From: Xenopus tropicalis
Taxonomy: Eukaryota; Chordata; Amphibia; Anura; Pipidae
Assembly: GCF_000004195.4 (NCBI RefSeq)
Contig: NC_030683.2
Coordinates: 53,333,358 to 53,397,357, forward strand
DNA: 64,000 nt
Direction: 5' to 3'
Shown here: one piece after another, positions 23,701 through 36,081 of the stretch
How positions within the stretch are numbered: the first letter of the stretch is position 1
How the letters are laid out: every line of letters begins with the position of its first letter
Program-made: the position numbers and the translations under genes
The notes under the pieces: model-generated
The model's database searches: none
The model's input: the letters and a program-made list of their open reading frames with translations, nothing else
Told to the model about the DNA's origin: nothing

Positions 23701-25607
23701 TCAGGCTTATACTGTATATTATACGATGAAGGGCAAATAATATGTTAAATACACTGAAAACATGCTTAGAAGAGCACTATCAGTAAACTGCACTTACGCA
23801 GAGGGTTTATATGCCCTTTGGTTAAATAATGCCTTACAACAGAAACAATAGACTACTTTTATTCAAAAGTACATGGAAAGCCAATCTCAGAACCCACCAC
23901 AACTATATTTTTACAAATGGCAGCAAACAGGAAATGTATTCTTCATTTCATATTTCCTACCTTTAACCTTCCCAGAAGGCTGTACTGTGCAAATACCAGC
24001 AGCTCATTCTCTTCCTGCACATGGAGGTAATTAGAAACAAGAAAAACAGATCAGACAAGTGATAGATTATGTTGCATTCTTTAGACTGTGTGCTGCTGCT
24101 GCTACTTTGAAAAAAAAAAATCTAGAAGCTAGAATCACTAGAATCACTTCTAGTTTTAATGAACAACTAGCTACATTACTATTTCAGATCTACAGAATTG
24201 CCACCTGAAACCACTGACTTACAGCCATATTTTTACTTTTAGGTGACAATAGTGCAAGTGTGTCTTCCTCCTCCTTAGGAGGAGATTTTACAAGAAAATA
24301 TTGTCTACTGAGAAAGATTTACAAGAGGGGGTTACATTTCAGTTTAGCAACTAGCTAAATATGTGCATAGGATACAACATTATCATCCAATATGATTAGA
24401 ACTAGGCAAATCCTAGATGCAAACAGGGAACATTTTGTGTGCACACAATAACTTTACTTTCCTAGCAAAGTGAAAAATATAAAACAATGATAGTATCAAT
24501 ATCTGAACCTTCAGGTACACCTTACATCAATATATCTGGATTAAAGCTGCCAAAGTCTACCAGATACATTCCAGGGTTGACTAAATATGTACAGTATATA
24601 TCTCGAATATGGAAAAATGGCACATAGTTAAACAACCAAACATTAGTTAACATTATATGCTACAAGAATTGCTTAACCATATGTAGGGGTGTTGCAAAAT
24701 AAAAGTTTTATTGTCTCAGTGGTTGATCAGCAAACTTTATTTGAGATATAGCTTAGATATTTCACCATATCCCACAACTTTACTACATTCAAAAAGATCA
24801 CTGTAGATTGTTATGGTTTTCCGGTTTGCCACAATGTTTAGAGCTTTTCTATGCAACGTCAAAGCGAAGTTTGCCGTATTAGGCTTACTTTTTTTTCTGC
24901 ACAAAAAAAGGCAGTGGTTGGCTTTTTGCTACTAGACTTGAGCAAATTTTGTCTCTGTTACTATAAAATTGTCATAGTGATTTCTAGCTCTAATGGTCAT
25001 TAAACTTTAGTGCATGTTTAGTGCACCTTGTACTCACTAGAAGCTCACTAGAACTTTTCTGCTGCTTAGTTACACAACCAATACAGTAAAAAGTGCTCTC
25101 TGTTTCCACTGTTACCTTGTATACCAGCTAATAGCCATTTTGTACTCACCCACTTTATGCATATTAAGTAAGGCTAAAAAAAACACATCTGTCAAGTCAA
25201 GCTCAACTTCTTGCTTAAGTTTTTCCCGCAAAACTATTGGATCTAGAGGAAGGCAAAAGGAAGCCATCTGAAATAGTCTCCAATATTCCCCAGAAAGGGA
25301 AAACATCTACTTTCTTTAAACAACTTAAGAAAACATACTTCTAAGCAACTTCCCAATATGCATGTATTACCAATTTCAGTGTTTTGAAAGTTATAAGTAA
25401 ATGTAATTGCTATTGAAAGCAGCATACGCTTACCTCCTGGTTATAACTTTTTTTTTAACAATGTTGCAAAATTTAGAGCCACCAGGTTCAATAGCAATCA
25501 CATCTACAAATAATTTTTGTATTATTATTTTTTCTTTATTAGGCATAATTTTATTTTTGTGTTGACATGCCCTCTAAATTGTACACATCCTTAAATCAAT
25601 GGTGTAC
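23701..25607. other. Intronic stretch
   Basis: No exon or intact element recognised; ordinary AT-rich intron with short tandem cttctag/ctagaatcac repetition near 24120-24150. Confidence 0.5.
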
Positions 25608-25799
25608 TAGGGGTATATTTATTATGCTGTGTAAAAAGTGGAGTGAAGCATTACCGGCTATGTTGCCCAGGGCAACCAATCAGCAATTAGATTTCAACAG
25701 TTAGAAAATCAAAGCAAAGTATCTGATTGGCTGCTATGATCAACATCACCGGTGATGTTTTACTCCTCTTTTTACACAGCATGATAAATATACCCCCTA
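25608..25799. repeat. Palindromic MITE (GGGGTATATTTAT ends)
   Basis: Left end aggggtatatttattatgct and gtgtaaaaagtggagt are mirrored at the right by actcctctttttacac and agcatgataaatatacccc. The interior continues to fold (catcaccggtgatg). A half-copy lies at 62450-62525 (ggggcctatttattatgctg). Confidence 0.8.
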
Positions 25800-26179
25800 A
25801 GAGTATTTAATATCAGTAGTCTTGAATATTTACACATCGCTCTCTCTTAAAGCTATCTATTGTATTTTCCACTGCACCCACTTCAGGTAGAAAGTTCCAC
25901 AACTTTACAGCTCTTTTTTTTGCACTGTTATAAATAATGATTCCGATTTGTTTATTTCAAAGAACACACACAACAGAAATGTAACTTCCAGCCAGATACA
26001 TTCTTGCAGCCACTTTCTTGCAGACTTTTTCAAATCATAGCGCAAGGAACAGTACATCTTCTTTCTATAAATTAGGAAATAAATGTTCCGAAGTAAAAGT
26101 TCAGAGGGCGAGCTTCCCTACTTTAATTCCAATATATCTTTCTTAGGAGCTCAGCTACTTTAATAGAGAAATCCAAACT
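25800..26179. other. Intronic stretch
   Basis: Nothing recognised; AT-rich. Confidence 0.5.
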
Positions 26180-26420
26180 CTCACAAACACGGAGGGCTAA
26201 ACCTAAATCCTAATGTAAACCGGCGGATGAAGGTTGTTACATTGTTTTCATTAGCTGGCCGTGTGGAACTGATGGCTTCAGTGCAATCATAGCTGCTCAG
26301 AGCTGACGATTGTCTCATTTCATGTTAGAACACCCTAATGACTTTATTGTTCTGCTCTCAGTGCAACCTCTGTTATGATTAAATCACCCGCATTATCTGG
26401 GTTCCGAGCAAGAGCACATA
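26180..26420. promoter_or_regulatory. Candidate conserved non-coding element
   Basis: A repeat-free block with features seen in ancient enhancers: cattgttttcattagctggcc (SOX-like cattgt beside a homeodomain-like attag), gcaatcatagctgctcagagctg and ctaatgactttattgttctg. No splice-flanked open frame. Inference from texture only. Confidence 0.35.
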
Positions 26421-27451
26421 TTGGGGAATTTAATAAAGTAGGAAAGATGGGCCCATTAAAATGTAACACAATTTCATCAACACTAGTTCTGCTGTAGTCT
26501 AACATCAAAAAAAATATGTTAGTCTTTCATTTGCCCTTTACTTTAAAATATATATATAAATTTAAAAAAAGGTAAAAATATTTGCAAATTAATAATGCCC
26601 TATCCATACATAAACTGACATACTAGGGCAGAGGCTGCTCCACTAAATGTAACAAAATCTGTAACGCATGGACCTCCTGTCCAAAAATCCACCACAGAAC
26701 AAGAACCCAGCCATATGGACACAGACCCTTAATGCATTTGGGACTTCCTACTGGTAGCATACTTTCCCTGGTCCCTTCTACAACCCCCTCTCCCCACCAT
26801 TACGTAGTTACATTTAGTTGGGTTGAAAAAAGACCAAAGTCCATGAAGTTCAACCCTTTGGTTTTATGTTATCTTTTAAAAATGCTATTTAAAAAAAATT
26901 GGGAAATGGTGCAGGACAAAGTCACAGGGGAGTTGTTTATGTTAGCATAACTGTTATATTCCCCATGTAGTAGTGAATAGTTCTACAGCAGAAACATTTT
27001 TGCTACTTTACTTCACAGAACAATAGAACTACATTATGTAAATTTCCATACACTGAATTAAATAAAACCTTAAAAGTGGCCAGGATAAAGAGCACATAGA
27101 TCAGCTGTGAGAATGCGCATTGACTAATTTATTTTGCATATCCAAGTATATTCCATCAAGCCTTCCAGTAAGCAAAAGCTGCAAACAAATGGCGGTACAG
27201 AACATATCTTATATTACAATGTATTATGATTCTTTCTATATAAAGTGGACATGTTCTGCAGTGCATTACATAAATAATCAGTCCATACCTTCATGGATCT
27301 TACTAAGTAATATCAGTCTAGGTTGTAATAAGTTGCGCTTTATAAATATGTGCTTAAAATGTTAATAAGGTAAATTTGATCCTTACCCTATCCCCAAACA
27401 CTATATGGTCAAGTGTATTAGGAGCCAATTAATGTTAATCAGTGAGCTACC
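26421..27451. other. Intronic stretch
   Basis: Contains a (TA)n/A-rich tract near 26545-26580 and a dispersed fragment at about 26800-26950 (agttacatttagttgggttgaaaa, a common frog repeat phrase). No gene recognised. Confidence 0.5.
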
Positions 27452-27716
27452 ATGCCACAAATAGCGCCATACGCTCCTACCTGTGCCTGCACCCAAATGA
27501 ATGAAATACGCTCAGTGCTGGCACACGCAGCCGATATCCGCCGAAAATATGAAGTCTTGCGTTTTTTGGCAGATATCGGCTACATGAGCCTGCACCCCAG
27601 TGTATTACATTCATTCGGGTGCAGGCACAAGGTAGGCTACATTTACAGTAGCGGGGCATATTCTCGGCAATCATTTTTCGGCTTGCCGAGAATACGCCTG
27701 TGTGGCATCAGCCTTA
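27452..27716. repeat. Foldback MITE with GTGCCTGCACC hairpins
   Basis: gtgcctgcacccaaatgaat near the left is mirrored by attcattcgggtgcaggcac (about 27610-27630). Nested inside are gccgatatccgcc / ggcagatatcggc. A further hairpin, ttctcggcaa / cttgccgagaa, follows before tgtggcatcagcctta. Related copies: 1664-1876, 42454-42652 and a fragment at 45990-46070. Confidence 0.7.
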
Positions 27717-27762
27717 TAGTCTAGTACAGACATCATTTTGCAAGTAAGCACAGGTGCAACAC

Positions 27763-28275
27763 TAAGGGGCCCATTTACTTACTCACGAACGGGCCGAATG
27801 CGTCCGATTGCGTTTTTTTCGTAATGATCGGTATTTTGCGATTTTTTCGGAAAATTATCGCAACTTTTTCGTTACCAATACGATTTTTGCGGAAAACCGC
27901 GAGTTTTTCGTAGCCATTCCGAAAGTTGCGATTTTTTCGTAGCGTTAAAACTTGTGCGAAAAGTTGCGCTTTTTTCGTAGCGTTAAAACTTAAAAGGCGC
28001 AACGTTTTGCGCAAGTTTTAACACTACGAAAAAATCGCAACTTTTTGCGCAAGTTTTAACGCTACGAAAAAATCGCAACTTTCGGAATGGCTACGAAAAA
28101 CTCGCGTTTTTTCGCGCAAATCGTATTGGTAACGAAAAAGTCGCGATAATTTCCGAAAAGTCGTAAAGGCACCGAAAAAATCGCAAAAAATACGAAAAAG
28201 TCGCAAAATGTTCGTTTTCCAATCGGAATTTTTCCAATTCGGTCGGAATTCGTGTCTTAGTAAATCAGCCCCTTA
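27763..28275. repeat. Large CpG-rich palindromic MITE
   Basis: About 513 bp with inverted ends aaggggcccatttactta and tagtaaatcagcccctta, and two complementary arms rich in ttttttcg / cgaaaaaa repeats (agccattccgaaagttgcga against tcgcaactttcggaatggct). Folds at a centre near 28005 (ggcgcaacgttttgcgc). No protein-coding potential despite open frames on the minus strand. Confidence 0.85.
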
Positions 28276-31173
28276 CTGTGCTGCACAACTGAATGCCTTA
28301 AAGCAGCAGATTTTGGAATCTGTTCAGACCTCATAGGTGTTTAATGTAAGTATACTGCAGAGCCTACCTTATCACTTTAGCATTTACAGCACAATGAAAT
28401 TTGAAGTGGGCCTACAAATGAACCCAACACACACTCATTTCCAGTACTTTTAACTTAAATATTTTCCTGTGAAGGCCTCATTATTTTATTATATTATTGC
28501 AACTAATACTATTTTAAACTGCGACCAAAGATTATTCCACAAATGCATATTTAAACAAAAAGGATTAGGCAATAAATAAGCACCTATGGTTTGTGCAAGA
28601 GAAGGACAAAGACTAGACAAATGCAATCTTTCAAGGCAATGCCACTTTAATTTAATCATGCAGCATCCGGATATGCCCGCTTGGCTGAAGTATTTAGCTG
28701 TGTGCAAACCTAAGGCTTCCGGATCCATTTGTTAAGAGAGGGGAGGGCAGCAGCACAAATGGCTGCAGTTAGACAAGGTAAGTTGAAGCTAGGACACTGA
28801 ATTTTAGTACTGAGCCTGAAAGATGGAAAATAACCGGCACATTTGGATCCACACCCAGCAATGGCCATCCAGTAACCAGGGAAGCAGAATACATTCACAC
28901 TATCCTTGAGCTGCCAACAAAAAGGAGGGGCACAGCTACATATTTAACTATTTACAAGCAAAGTAATCCAAAGGAAAACAAATATACCGTCACAAAAAAT
29001 TCAATTAAAAAAAAGAGAACCAGCTTTCAACACAAGTTCAAGTTAAATGCTCACCCTAAATCCCTGTAATTGGAGATCAGAAGCGTAAAAATCTTGTCTT
29101 AAAATTTGTATAAATGTACATACACACATATGAACAAAAAAATCAGTCTTGGTAAAGAAAACAAACAGTTGATGGAGTCTAAATATCCTTAAAAATTAAA
29201 TTAGCATACGTAAAGGTTGTTGGTTTTCTCCAAAAACAGCAAATTTAAAACCTAGTTATAAAGTATATTTACAATGTTGCATTTATGTTACCGCGAATAA
29301 CCCCCCAAAAAATAAGCTGGATATAAACCCAAGTGTTCATGGGAGTAGTATTTAGATGATATGCCACTCTTACATACAATCACTCTCTCTGCTGGGTTCC
29401 ATATTTGCAAAAGCTGCTGCTTTTGTGACAGCTGTGCTGGGCGCACTTTGTGACTGTTTACTCACGCTTCAGTAGGGCCAAATGTCCACTTCCTTCCAAA
29501 GAAAATCTGCACCTGCAGCAGGCAACCCTTGGAGGCTTTTTGGCTGCAAGACACAGCAGTCAGTGAAGTAAAAGCTGGTCTGCTTGGGTAATACTGGTAA
29601 TGAGACCACATTGTACTGAAATATTAGTGACAGGAAAACGGTTAGCTCCTTTTGATATGAAGTTAATTAGTCCTAAGAATGCCAGTGAAACTGTATGGGT
29701 GTATTTGTACAGATATATTAAATCAAAATGTTTCTCTCTACTATTTGTTTATCCCAGTTCTAGTTTTGCAACTGAAATATACAAATTTTTGCAGATTAAA
29801 ATCACACCTTTTGTTTGATCTGGCAAACCATTAGCTCAACATATTTAATCGACTTATCGTCCTTTTAAGTATGTTTATCTCATAAGTATATTGTAAGGGT
29901 GAATACATGCAACTTTCACCCTTTGTCTTTTATAGTGGAGGATGAATCAGCTTACCACCCACAGATACCAGTAGGATTACCCATCAGGAGCCCAAATACT
30001 CTTTCTTCTTATATGGTTCTAGTAATTAAAGACATTGCTGTACATATAAATATACTGTCTGCAAGTGCTTGCTCTTAGTGATAAAGAGAACATACTAAGG
30101 TATATATATTTACAGAGATAGATCACAGGGTAGCTGCTGCATTTACAGTAGATTCATCAGCTTAATTGTTATGGTTCCTATGTGTTCATATACCAGTCCA
30201 CTTGTCCTTTTTTATTTTTCTATAATGTACAAGGTTAACAAGTCACTTGGTGCTCACTTCCACACTCATAATACAGCTCCCTGCTGTTCATTCAGTCACC
30301 AGTCTATAGGGGACCTTTTCCTAGACTGGAGCTGGACCACCAGGAAGAGCCTTGCCACTGGCAAGTAACCAGGGGCAGCAAAAATCCAGTCCTGGTAACT
30401 TCAAAAGCCGATAATCCAATTTTTACTGCAGCCTCTGCATTAGTGATCCCCCAACCTGCTCTGACACAAAAAAACTGGCTAAGGCGGCCTGAAAAGAGGT
30501 GCTTGCAGAGAAGCAGGTAGACAGTAAGGAGTCACAGGACTCCTGTAGCACCAAATATAAGCAAATGAGTACAAGATTTCCTTAGGGCTACACAGAGAAA
30601 ACTAGTTTTCACAAAAGCTGGATCTGTTATACTGGGAAGGGGACTCCTTATACTTGTCTCTTTTACACTTTGCACATAATCTTAAAAGTATGTGTATTTA
30701 TTTACATTTTATAGTATTGTTTTATTAATGTGTTGTTTTACTGTACAGCAATATGTGCACATATATAAAATTAGCACTATGGATCACTATCAAATCATTA
30801 TTGCCATACACTTTTTTTTTATTATTTATTGTAAACTTACTGCAGCCATAGGGCCTGCCAATGAATAAAATACAATTTTTTCTACTTATTGTCAACTAGT
30901 GCTATGCACAGCATGTTTTTGGATCCATAACACTTGCCTTTCTCTTTACTGATTATCCCTGTCAGCTCTAAAGCAGAATTAACCTCAGTTGCTCTTTGAA
31001 TCTGGTGTCTAACATAGCACGCTTGCAGGGAAACACACTTATCTCTTGTTCTCAAACTCTAAGCTCTAAGAGTCAACTTTATCCTTAACAGGCCTTGTAT
31101 AAAGAGTTTAGTTATAGTAGTGCTATAAAGGAATACAAATGAATAAATTAATGATGAACTAAATTGATGACAA
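28276..31173. other. Intronic stretch
   Basis: No exon recognised. 29380-29560 is GC-richer and non-repetitive (agctgctgcttttgtgacagctgtgctggg) and may be regulatory. The rest is ordinary AT-rich intron. Confidence 0.45.
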
Positions 31174-31615
31174 TTAAGGGCAGCCAACCACTCTCTAATC
31201 AAATATTTACTCAGTCACACTTACTTCACATTTTCTAGAACAGGCAGCCATCTCTAAAAAGGTATTCTCCCTTCCTTTCCCTCCTTGCTTCATACTGCAC
31301 ATGTGTTTCATTCCCTCCCCCCCTCTTCTCTGCCAGATCCGCTTCTGATTGGCTGGTGGGCATGTGTAGCTCAGAACAGGAGATAGGATCAAGTTACACA
31401 CATGCTCAGAGAATAGGAAGGCTGCCGCTGGCAGCCTACACGAAGAACAGAGATATTTTAGTGATGTCAGTGTAGTCTTCACACTGCTGTAGGCTGCCAG
31501 CACCATATCTCAGAGAAGCAAGCAGGGATCTGGGAATTTAGCTATGCAGTAAGTACTTAAAAAGAATGCCTTTAAACTTACTTTTAATTTATATTAATCT
31601 TTCATTGTCCTTTAA
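31174..31615. repeat. Possible TTAA-flanked DNA element
   Basis: Flanked by TTAA at 31174-31177 (ttaagggcag) and 31612-31615 (cctttaaag). The right end resembles T2-type TTAAAGG termini read inward, but the left end matches poorly. The interior has inverted ggctgccagcggcagcc / aggctgccagc segments and no ORF of note. Confidence 0.35.
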
Positions 31616-33139
31616 AGCAAAACAATTTGGAGCCGGAGACTGAAAAAAGGTGGTCTTCCAGAAGAGTGCATATTTTTAAATTCTTTAAAGAAGAAACCAA
31701 AATAAACATCAGTAGTTTCTCCCCAACTGACATTTTCCCCCCCTCTCTCAGAGTTGAAGAAAATGCTCATAAATTAGACAAATTATAGTACCTATTGTAA
31801 ACTAATCTATGAAGGTTACAAGATATCACCTGGTTTTTGGTTCCACAAATCTAAATTTTTAGGAAAACAAACTCTTTAGAATTCACAAAAAAATCAAAGA
31901 ATGTAGAGCTTTACGGATTCTTCTTTGTTTTTGTAATGGATTTCTAACCTACTTGTGATAATTATTTACAGAAAACAGAAGGGAAAGTGAAACTTATGTG
32001 TTAACGCCCTGAGTGCTACAGAGGTCTGCAACACTGCATTATAACCCATTATGGTATTTTTCAAAGGCAAAATAGGCAACAAAATAATTAAACAATGCTA
32101 AATATAGACAGTCTACTGTAAGTATGCTATTATAATTTCAATAAAATTATTACAACAAAGAGTTTGGCGTCACCTAATATTTACAAAATTCTTGGTAAAT
32201 ATTACCTACCAAAAATTAGTCAAACCAGCTTACATGGGTAAAAAGAAAAAATATTAATTGCAAATACTAATTTAACAGCCAGCCAAGGAATACTTTTATA
32301 TTTGTAAAAGCAAAAGCTATAGCGACCTAAGGCACACCATTTATTATGTTCCTTCTTTCAATAATTTTTCACTGATCTTGTTATGACTGAAGCACTCAGT
32401 ACACTATTCCACCATTTCATGTATTGATTTCAAAGGGCATTGAGATGATGTTTTCTTGCTTATGCAGGCATGGGGACAGGATAACATCTTTTAGGATGTT
32501 CTATTTAGCTCAGACCTACAACTAAATGTAATTTTTTTTAAATGTTCAATTTAACAATTAACAATCCATTATAAGGTAAAGCTGCTAATATGATGCACAG
32601 TTCTCTGGGGTGCCATTTGTCCCAAGTACATTTTGTCTACAAAAATAAATTCTGTATACAAAAAACAATCCCCAGTACACAGAATGACAGTGTGGCAAGA
32701 TACACTGGTAAAAAATATAAAAAAAGACATATTTCTGAGCTCAAAATCAACTTGTGTAGAAAAGGATATATTTATATTACAAATTCTGTAAATTTTAATA
32801 AGCATTGTTTTTTACAGAATGAATTATGTAAAACCAAACTTTGACAAAATATATAATGGTGTTACTGGCTAGCATATTTCAAGCTAAATTTTCAAAAATG
32901 AAGATTCTATAGCACAGAATTAATTATTTCACCAAAATGAATACGGTTTTAATTGGTTCTATAAAGTGCTGACCCCACCCCCCACACACAGAGAAGGATT
33001 TGTTGGTAGTTTTTATTTAACAAGATGAAAAGCTCCCAGCTCTGCCCACATGCCTGCATCCTCCTTAGTGCATATATACTGTCTGGCCTGCTATAGAGGG
33101 TGCCCTATAATGTCTGTTGTTCTGCATAGCGATAACCAT
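31616..33139. other. Intronic stretch
   Basis: AT-rich; nothing recognised beyond simple A and T runs. Confidence 0.5.
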
Positions 33140-33481
33140 TAAGGGCTCTGGCTCACGGGAAGATTAGTCGCCCGCTGCAAAACTCCCTGTTTGCGGGCGA
33201 CTAATCTCCCCGAGTTGCCTTCCCCTGCCATCCCACAGGCGAACATGTAAGTCGCCGGCGGGATGGCAGACGCGGCGGCGCGATTTCGCCCAAATCGCCG
33301 AAAAAGACTCGCAAGTCTTTTTTGGCGATTTCCCGAAATCGCCCCGCCGCGTCTGCCATCCCGCCGGCGACTTACATGTTCGCCGGTGGGATGGCAGGGG
33401 AAGGCAACTCGGGGAGATTAGTCGCCCGCAAACAGGGAGTTTTGCCGCGGCCGACTAATCTCCCCGTGTGCCAGAGCCCTA
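33140..33481. repeat. Near-perfect 340-bp palindromic MITE
   Basis: Left end taagggctctggctcacggg is mirrored by ccccgtgtgccagagcccta. Inward, gattagtcgcccgc / gcgggcgactaatc, ctgccatccc / gggatggcag and cgacttacatgttcgcc / ggcgaacatgtaagtcg also pair, with the centre near 33312 (aaaaagactcgcaagtcttttt). Each arm contains its own smaller hairpin (gattagtcgcccgc ... gcgggcgactaatc). The copy at 2492-2733 shows the family is dispersed. Confidence 0.88.
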
Positions 33482-34707
33482 ACAAAGAAGGACGGCTGTT
33501 AAAGACTACAGGTTCTTAAATGAAATGTCTTACAGATGGATGAGAAATATAATGCTGTACTGATTCTGTGGCACAAAACTGATCTTATGATGTTTCTATG
33601 GATTGTGTAGCTAAATATGAATTTTAAAATAAAGCATTCATAACATACATATGATACCTTAAATAGTCAGCTATTCCCATCATTATAATAAGTCCAATAT
33701 CCCCTTATTGCTTGCCCCCTTATTTTAGAAAGATTTTTGCTCAAAGTAAGGGGGTGGGAGGAGGACCATAATGGGCAAATTGGTGAGATGGAGGGAGTAA
33801 GACAACAATGTAGGGGGAGGAGTGGTGATGCAGAAGGAGTTGGACCTGTGACATGGGTGGACAAGCTGGAGGTCAAGCAACAGGAACCTTGTGTGTATTG
33901 GCAATAATGACCTGGCTTGTCTAGAAATTTTGGGCAGGTTGAGGGTAGGCCGGAGGCAGAATGACAGGGAGACTGGTAGATTCCAAACACTGGCCCTGGC
34001 CTTGCCTAGTATTTTACTAGCTAGGCTGGGAAAATACTGGCCAGGTAGCAATCTTACCCCTGATAAATAAAACACAAGTTATAAACTGTATTATTTAAAA
34101 AAAAAAAAACCCTAACATTAGCAGAATAACCACACATGTGGGGGCCCCTCTGTACAGTACAATATACCAAACAGATATTGATGGTAGTAATGTAACTCAG
34201 TATATGTGAGTCACTTATAATATACCAATGAGTAAAGCACATAACCATCCAACATAAGCTCCTCCTTCCAAGGATACCAGCTGATTCACATATTTTTTCT
34301 GCAATATGAAGTTGGACAAGTTTACATATTTACATGTATCAGTAACCCTAACAAGCTTTGTAGAGGATTTTTAGGCTCCAATATCTGTCCTCCTCCTAGC
34401 GATAATATTGTACCAGTTAGCTGATAGCACTCTCTTAATAATGTGCTTAGCTATAGTTCAACTAATACATAATACATGTAGTCATGTGACTACTTTAGAA
34501 CTTGATGCAGATTGACAGGCTGTTTGTATAGTATGATGTGTGGGCCTTATGAGCAGTATCCTAGTTAGATGTAGTGTAAATACAACATAAATGTAGCAAC
34601 ACAATTCAGCAATCCTGAGTACTATGTGTAAACAAAAGGGAAAACTTACATATTGGTACTTCAGAGGGATCATAATTTATTTATATGATGTATTATGTGT
34701 CTACATG
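33482..34707. other. Intronic stretch
   Basis: Around 33980-34045 an imperfect inverted segment (ggccctggccttgcctagtatttt / gggaaaatactggccagg) hints at a DNA-element relic. A 12-A run at about 34097-34109. No gene recognised. Confidence 0.45.
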
Positions 34708-36081
34708 GTGTTGGACTGGGGTGTCCAAGGTCCACCAGGGCTGCCACCCTAGGAGCCCCTCACCTCAGTTGCCAACTTCTCCACTGATGCCAGCCCCCAC
34801 CCCCACCCCGTGCGCAATGCACTCTGCATACCCCCTTCATCCTCCTTGCAGCTGCTATTGGGGGTGGGGATGGAGAGAAAAGATCCTGTGGGTTGGCGGG
34901 GCCCACTATTTTTTTTCCTGTGGTTACATAATGTAGTAGTTGTACTATATTTAAGCAAATTATTAAGAGACTGCTATAAGCTAACTAGTACAATATTACA
35001 TAATAATAGGAGGATGCCAAACACTGGAGTCTGCAAGGTTTATTAGGGTCACTACTACAGTAGGAATGTTATGTAAAGTTGTGCGATTTCATCAGCTGGT
35101 ATCCTTGGAGGGAGGAGCTTATGTAGATGTTTTGTACTGTACTCATGTGTATTTCTAAGTGTCTCACATTGATACCTACCTGTTTGGTGTACTGTACTTT
35201 ACCGAGGGGCCCCTCACCCATAAGTAGTTAAGCTAATATTATGGGGGGTTGATATGATGCAATTAAGATATGTTTTATTGACTTGTCATATGTTAATGAG
35301 GGGATATTAGGCCTAGGTGGGTTCGGCTGGGAGATAACAGGAAAAGCATCTCACCTTATCATATTAATGCTTTTTGTTTTCTTTAAAGCTCATTATCAGA
35401 AACAAAATCTCTAGAATCATCATTATATCAGTTTATCCATTTGTAAGACCTTCTGGTTAAAAACCTGCAACATAGCAGACATTGGAGGGCACCCTCTATA
35501 TACCTGGGTGCCAGTGCAAGGTGCATTGAAATGCAGAATTGGATTGACAGCACTCACAGGATTTTCACGAAGCAGTCACATGGTTTCATTAAATAATTGT
35601 GAAACTTTATTTATCCAATGTTTCAGCTACCAACTCAAGCTTTCATCAGGGACAGTCCACCACCTATGGGTGGCGATATCGGGGAGGCATTAGGCGAATT
35701 CGATTGTTTGGCCCTGGGGCCAAACGATCGAATTCTGCACGTGGCAATGGGGCAGTCGGTTCGGGGACCGCATCAATAAGCCGATGCGGTACCCGATCCG
35801 ACTGGATTTTCTAAGCTGGCCGATCGATATCTGGCCAGATATCGGTCGGCCAGGCCCCTCGTTTCTGCCCCTACACGGGCTGATAAGCTGCCGAGTCGGT
35901 CCAAGGGACCGATATCGGCAGCTTCTATCGCCCCGTGTATGGGGGCCTTAAATGAAGGCTTAAGGCAGAGAGAAAGAGAGATATAATAATTAAAATGGTT
36001 TGTGGCAGGTTGTTGCTGGCTGAAATGGTGGGCCCTTGTGGTTGAGTTCTCTGTTGGGCCTTAGGTACTCCAGTCCGACAC
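34708..36081. mobile_element. Possible DNA transposon relic with CAGTCCGACAC ends, containing other repeats
   Basis: GTGTTGGACTGG at 34708-34719 and CCAGTCCGACAC at 36070-36081 are 12-bp inverted ends with one mismatch. Both sides continue with gggcccac / gtgggccc-type sequence. If this is one element, it was split by at least two later repeats (about 35500-35640 and 35640-35951). No transposase is visible. Confidence 0.35.
35640..35951. repeat. Multi-hairpin MITE, four consecutive hairpins
   Basis: Four separate palindromes in a row: 35696-35735 (gaattcgat...atcgaattc), 35753-35804 (cagtcgg...ccgactg), 35816-35853 (ctggccgat...tcggccag) and 35885-35924 (aagctgccga...tcggcagctt). The right terminus is gccccgtgtatgggggcctta. 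Related elements are at 43118-43412, 47625-47892 and, more distantly, 62622-62969. Confidence 0.8.

Noticed and set aside
27775..28206. Minus-strand frames of 79 and 60 codons
   Set aside because: They arise from TTTTTTCG repeats in a palindromic MITE and are mirror images of each other.
31207..31506. 99-codon minus-strand frame
   Set aside because: Lies inside a probable dispersed element with internal inverted repeats and has no domain.
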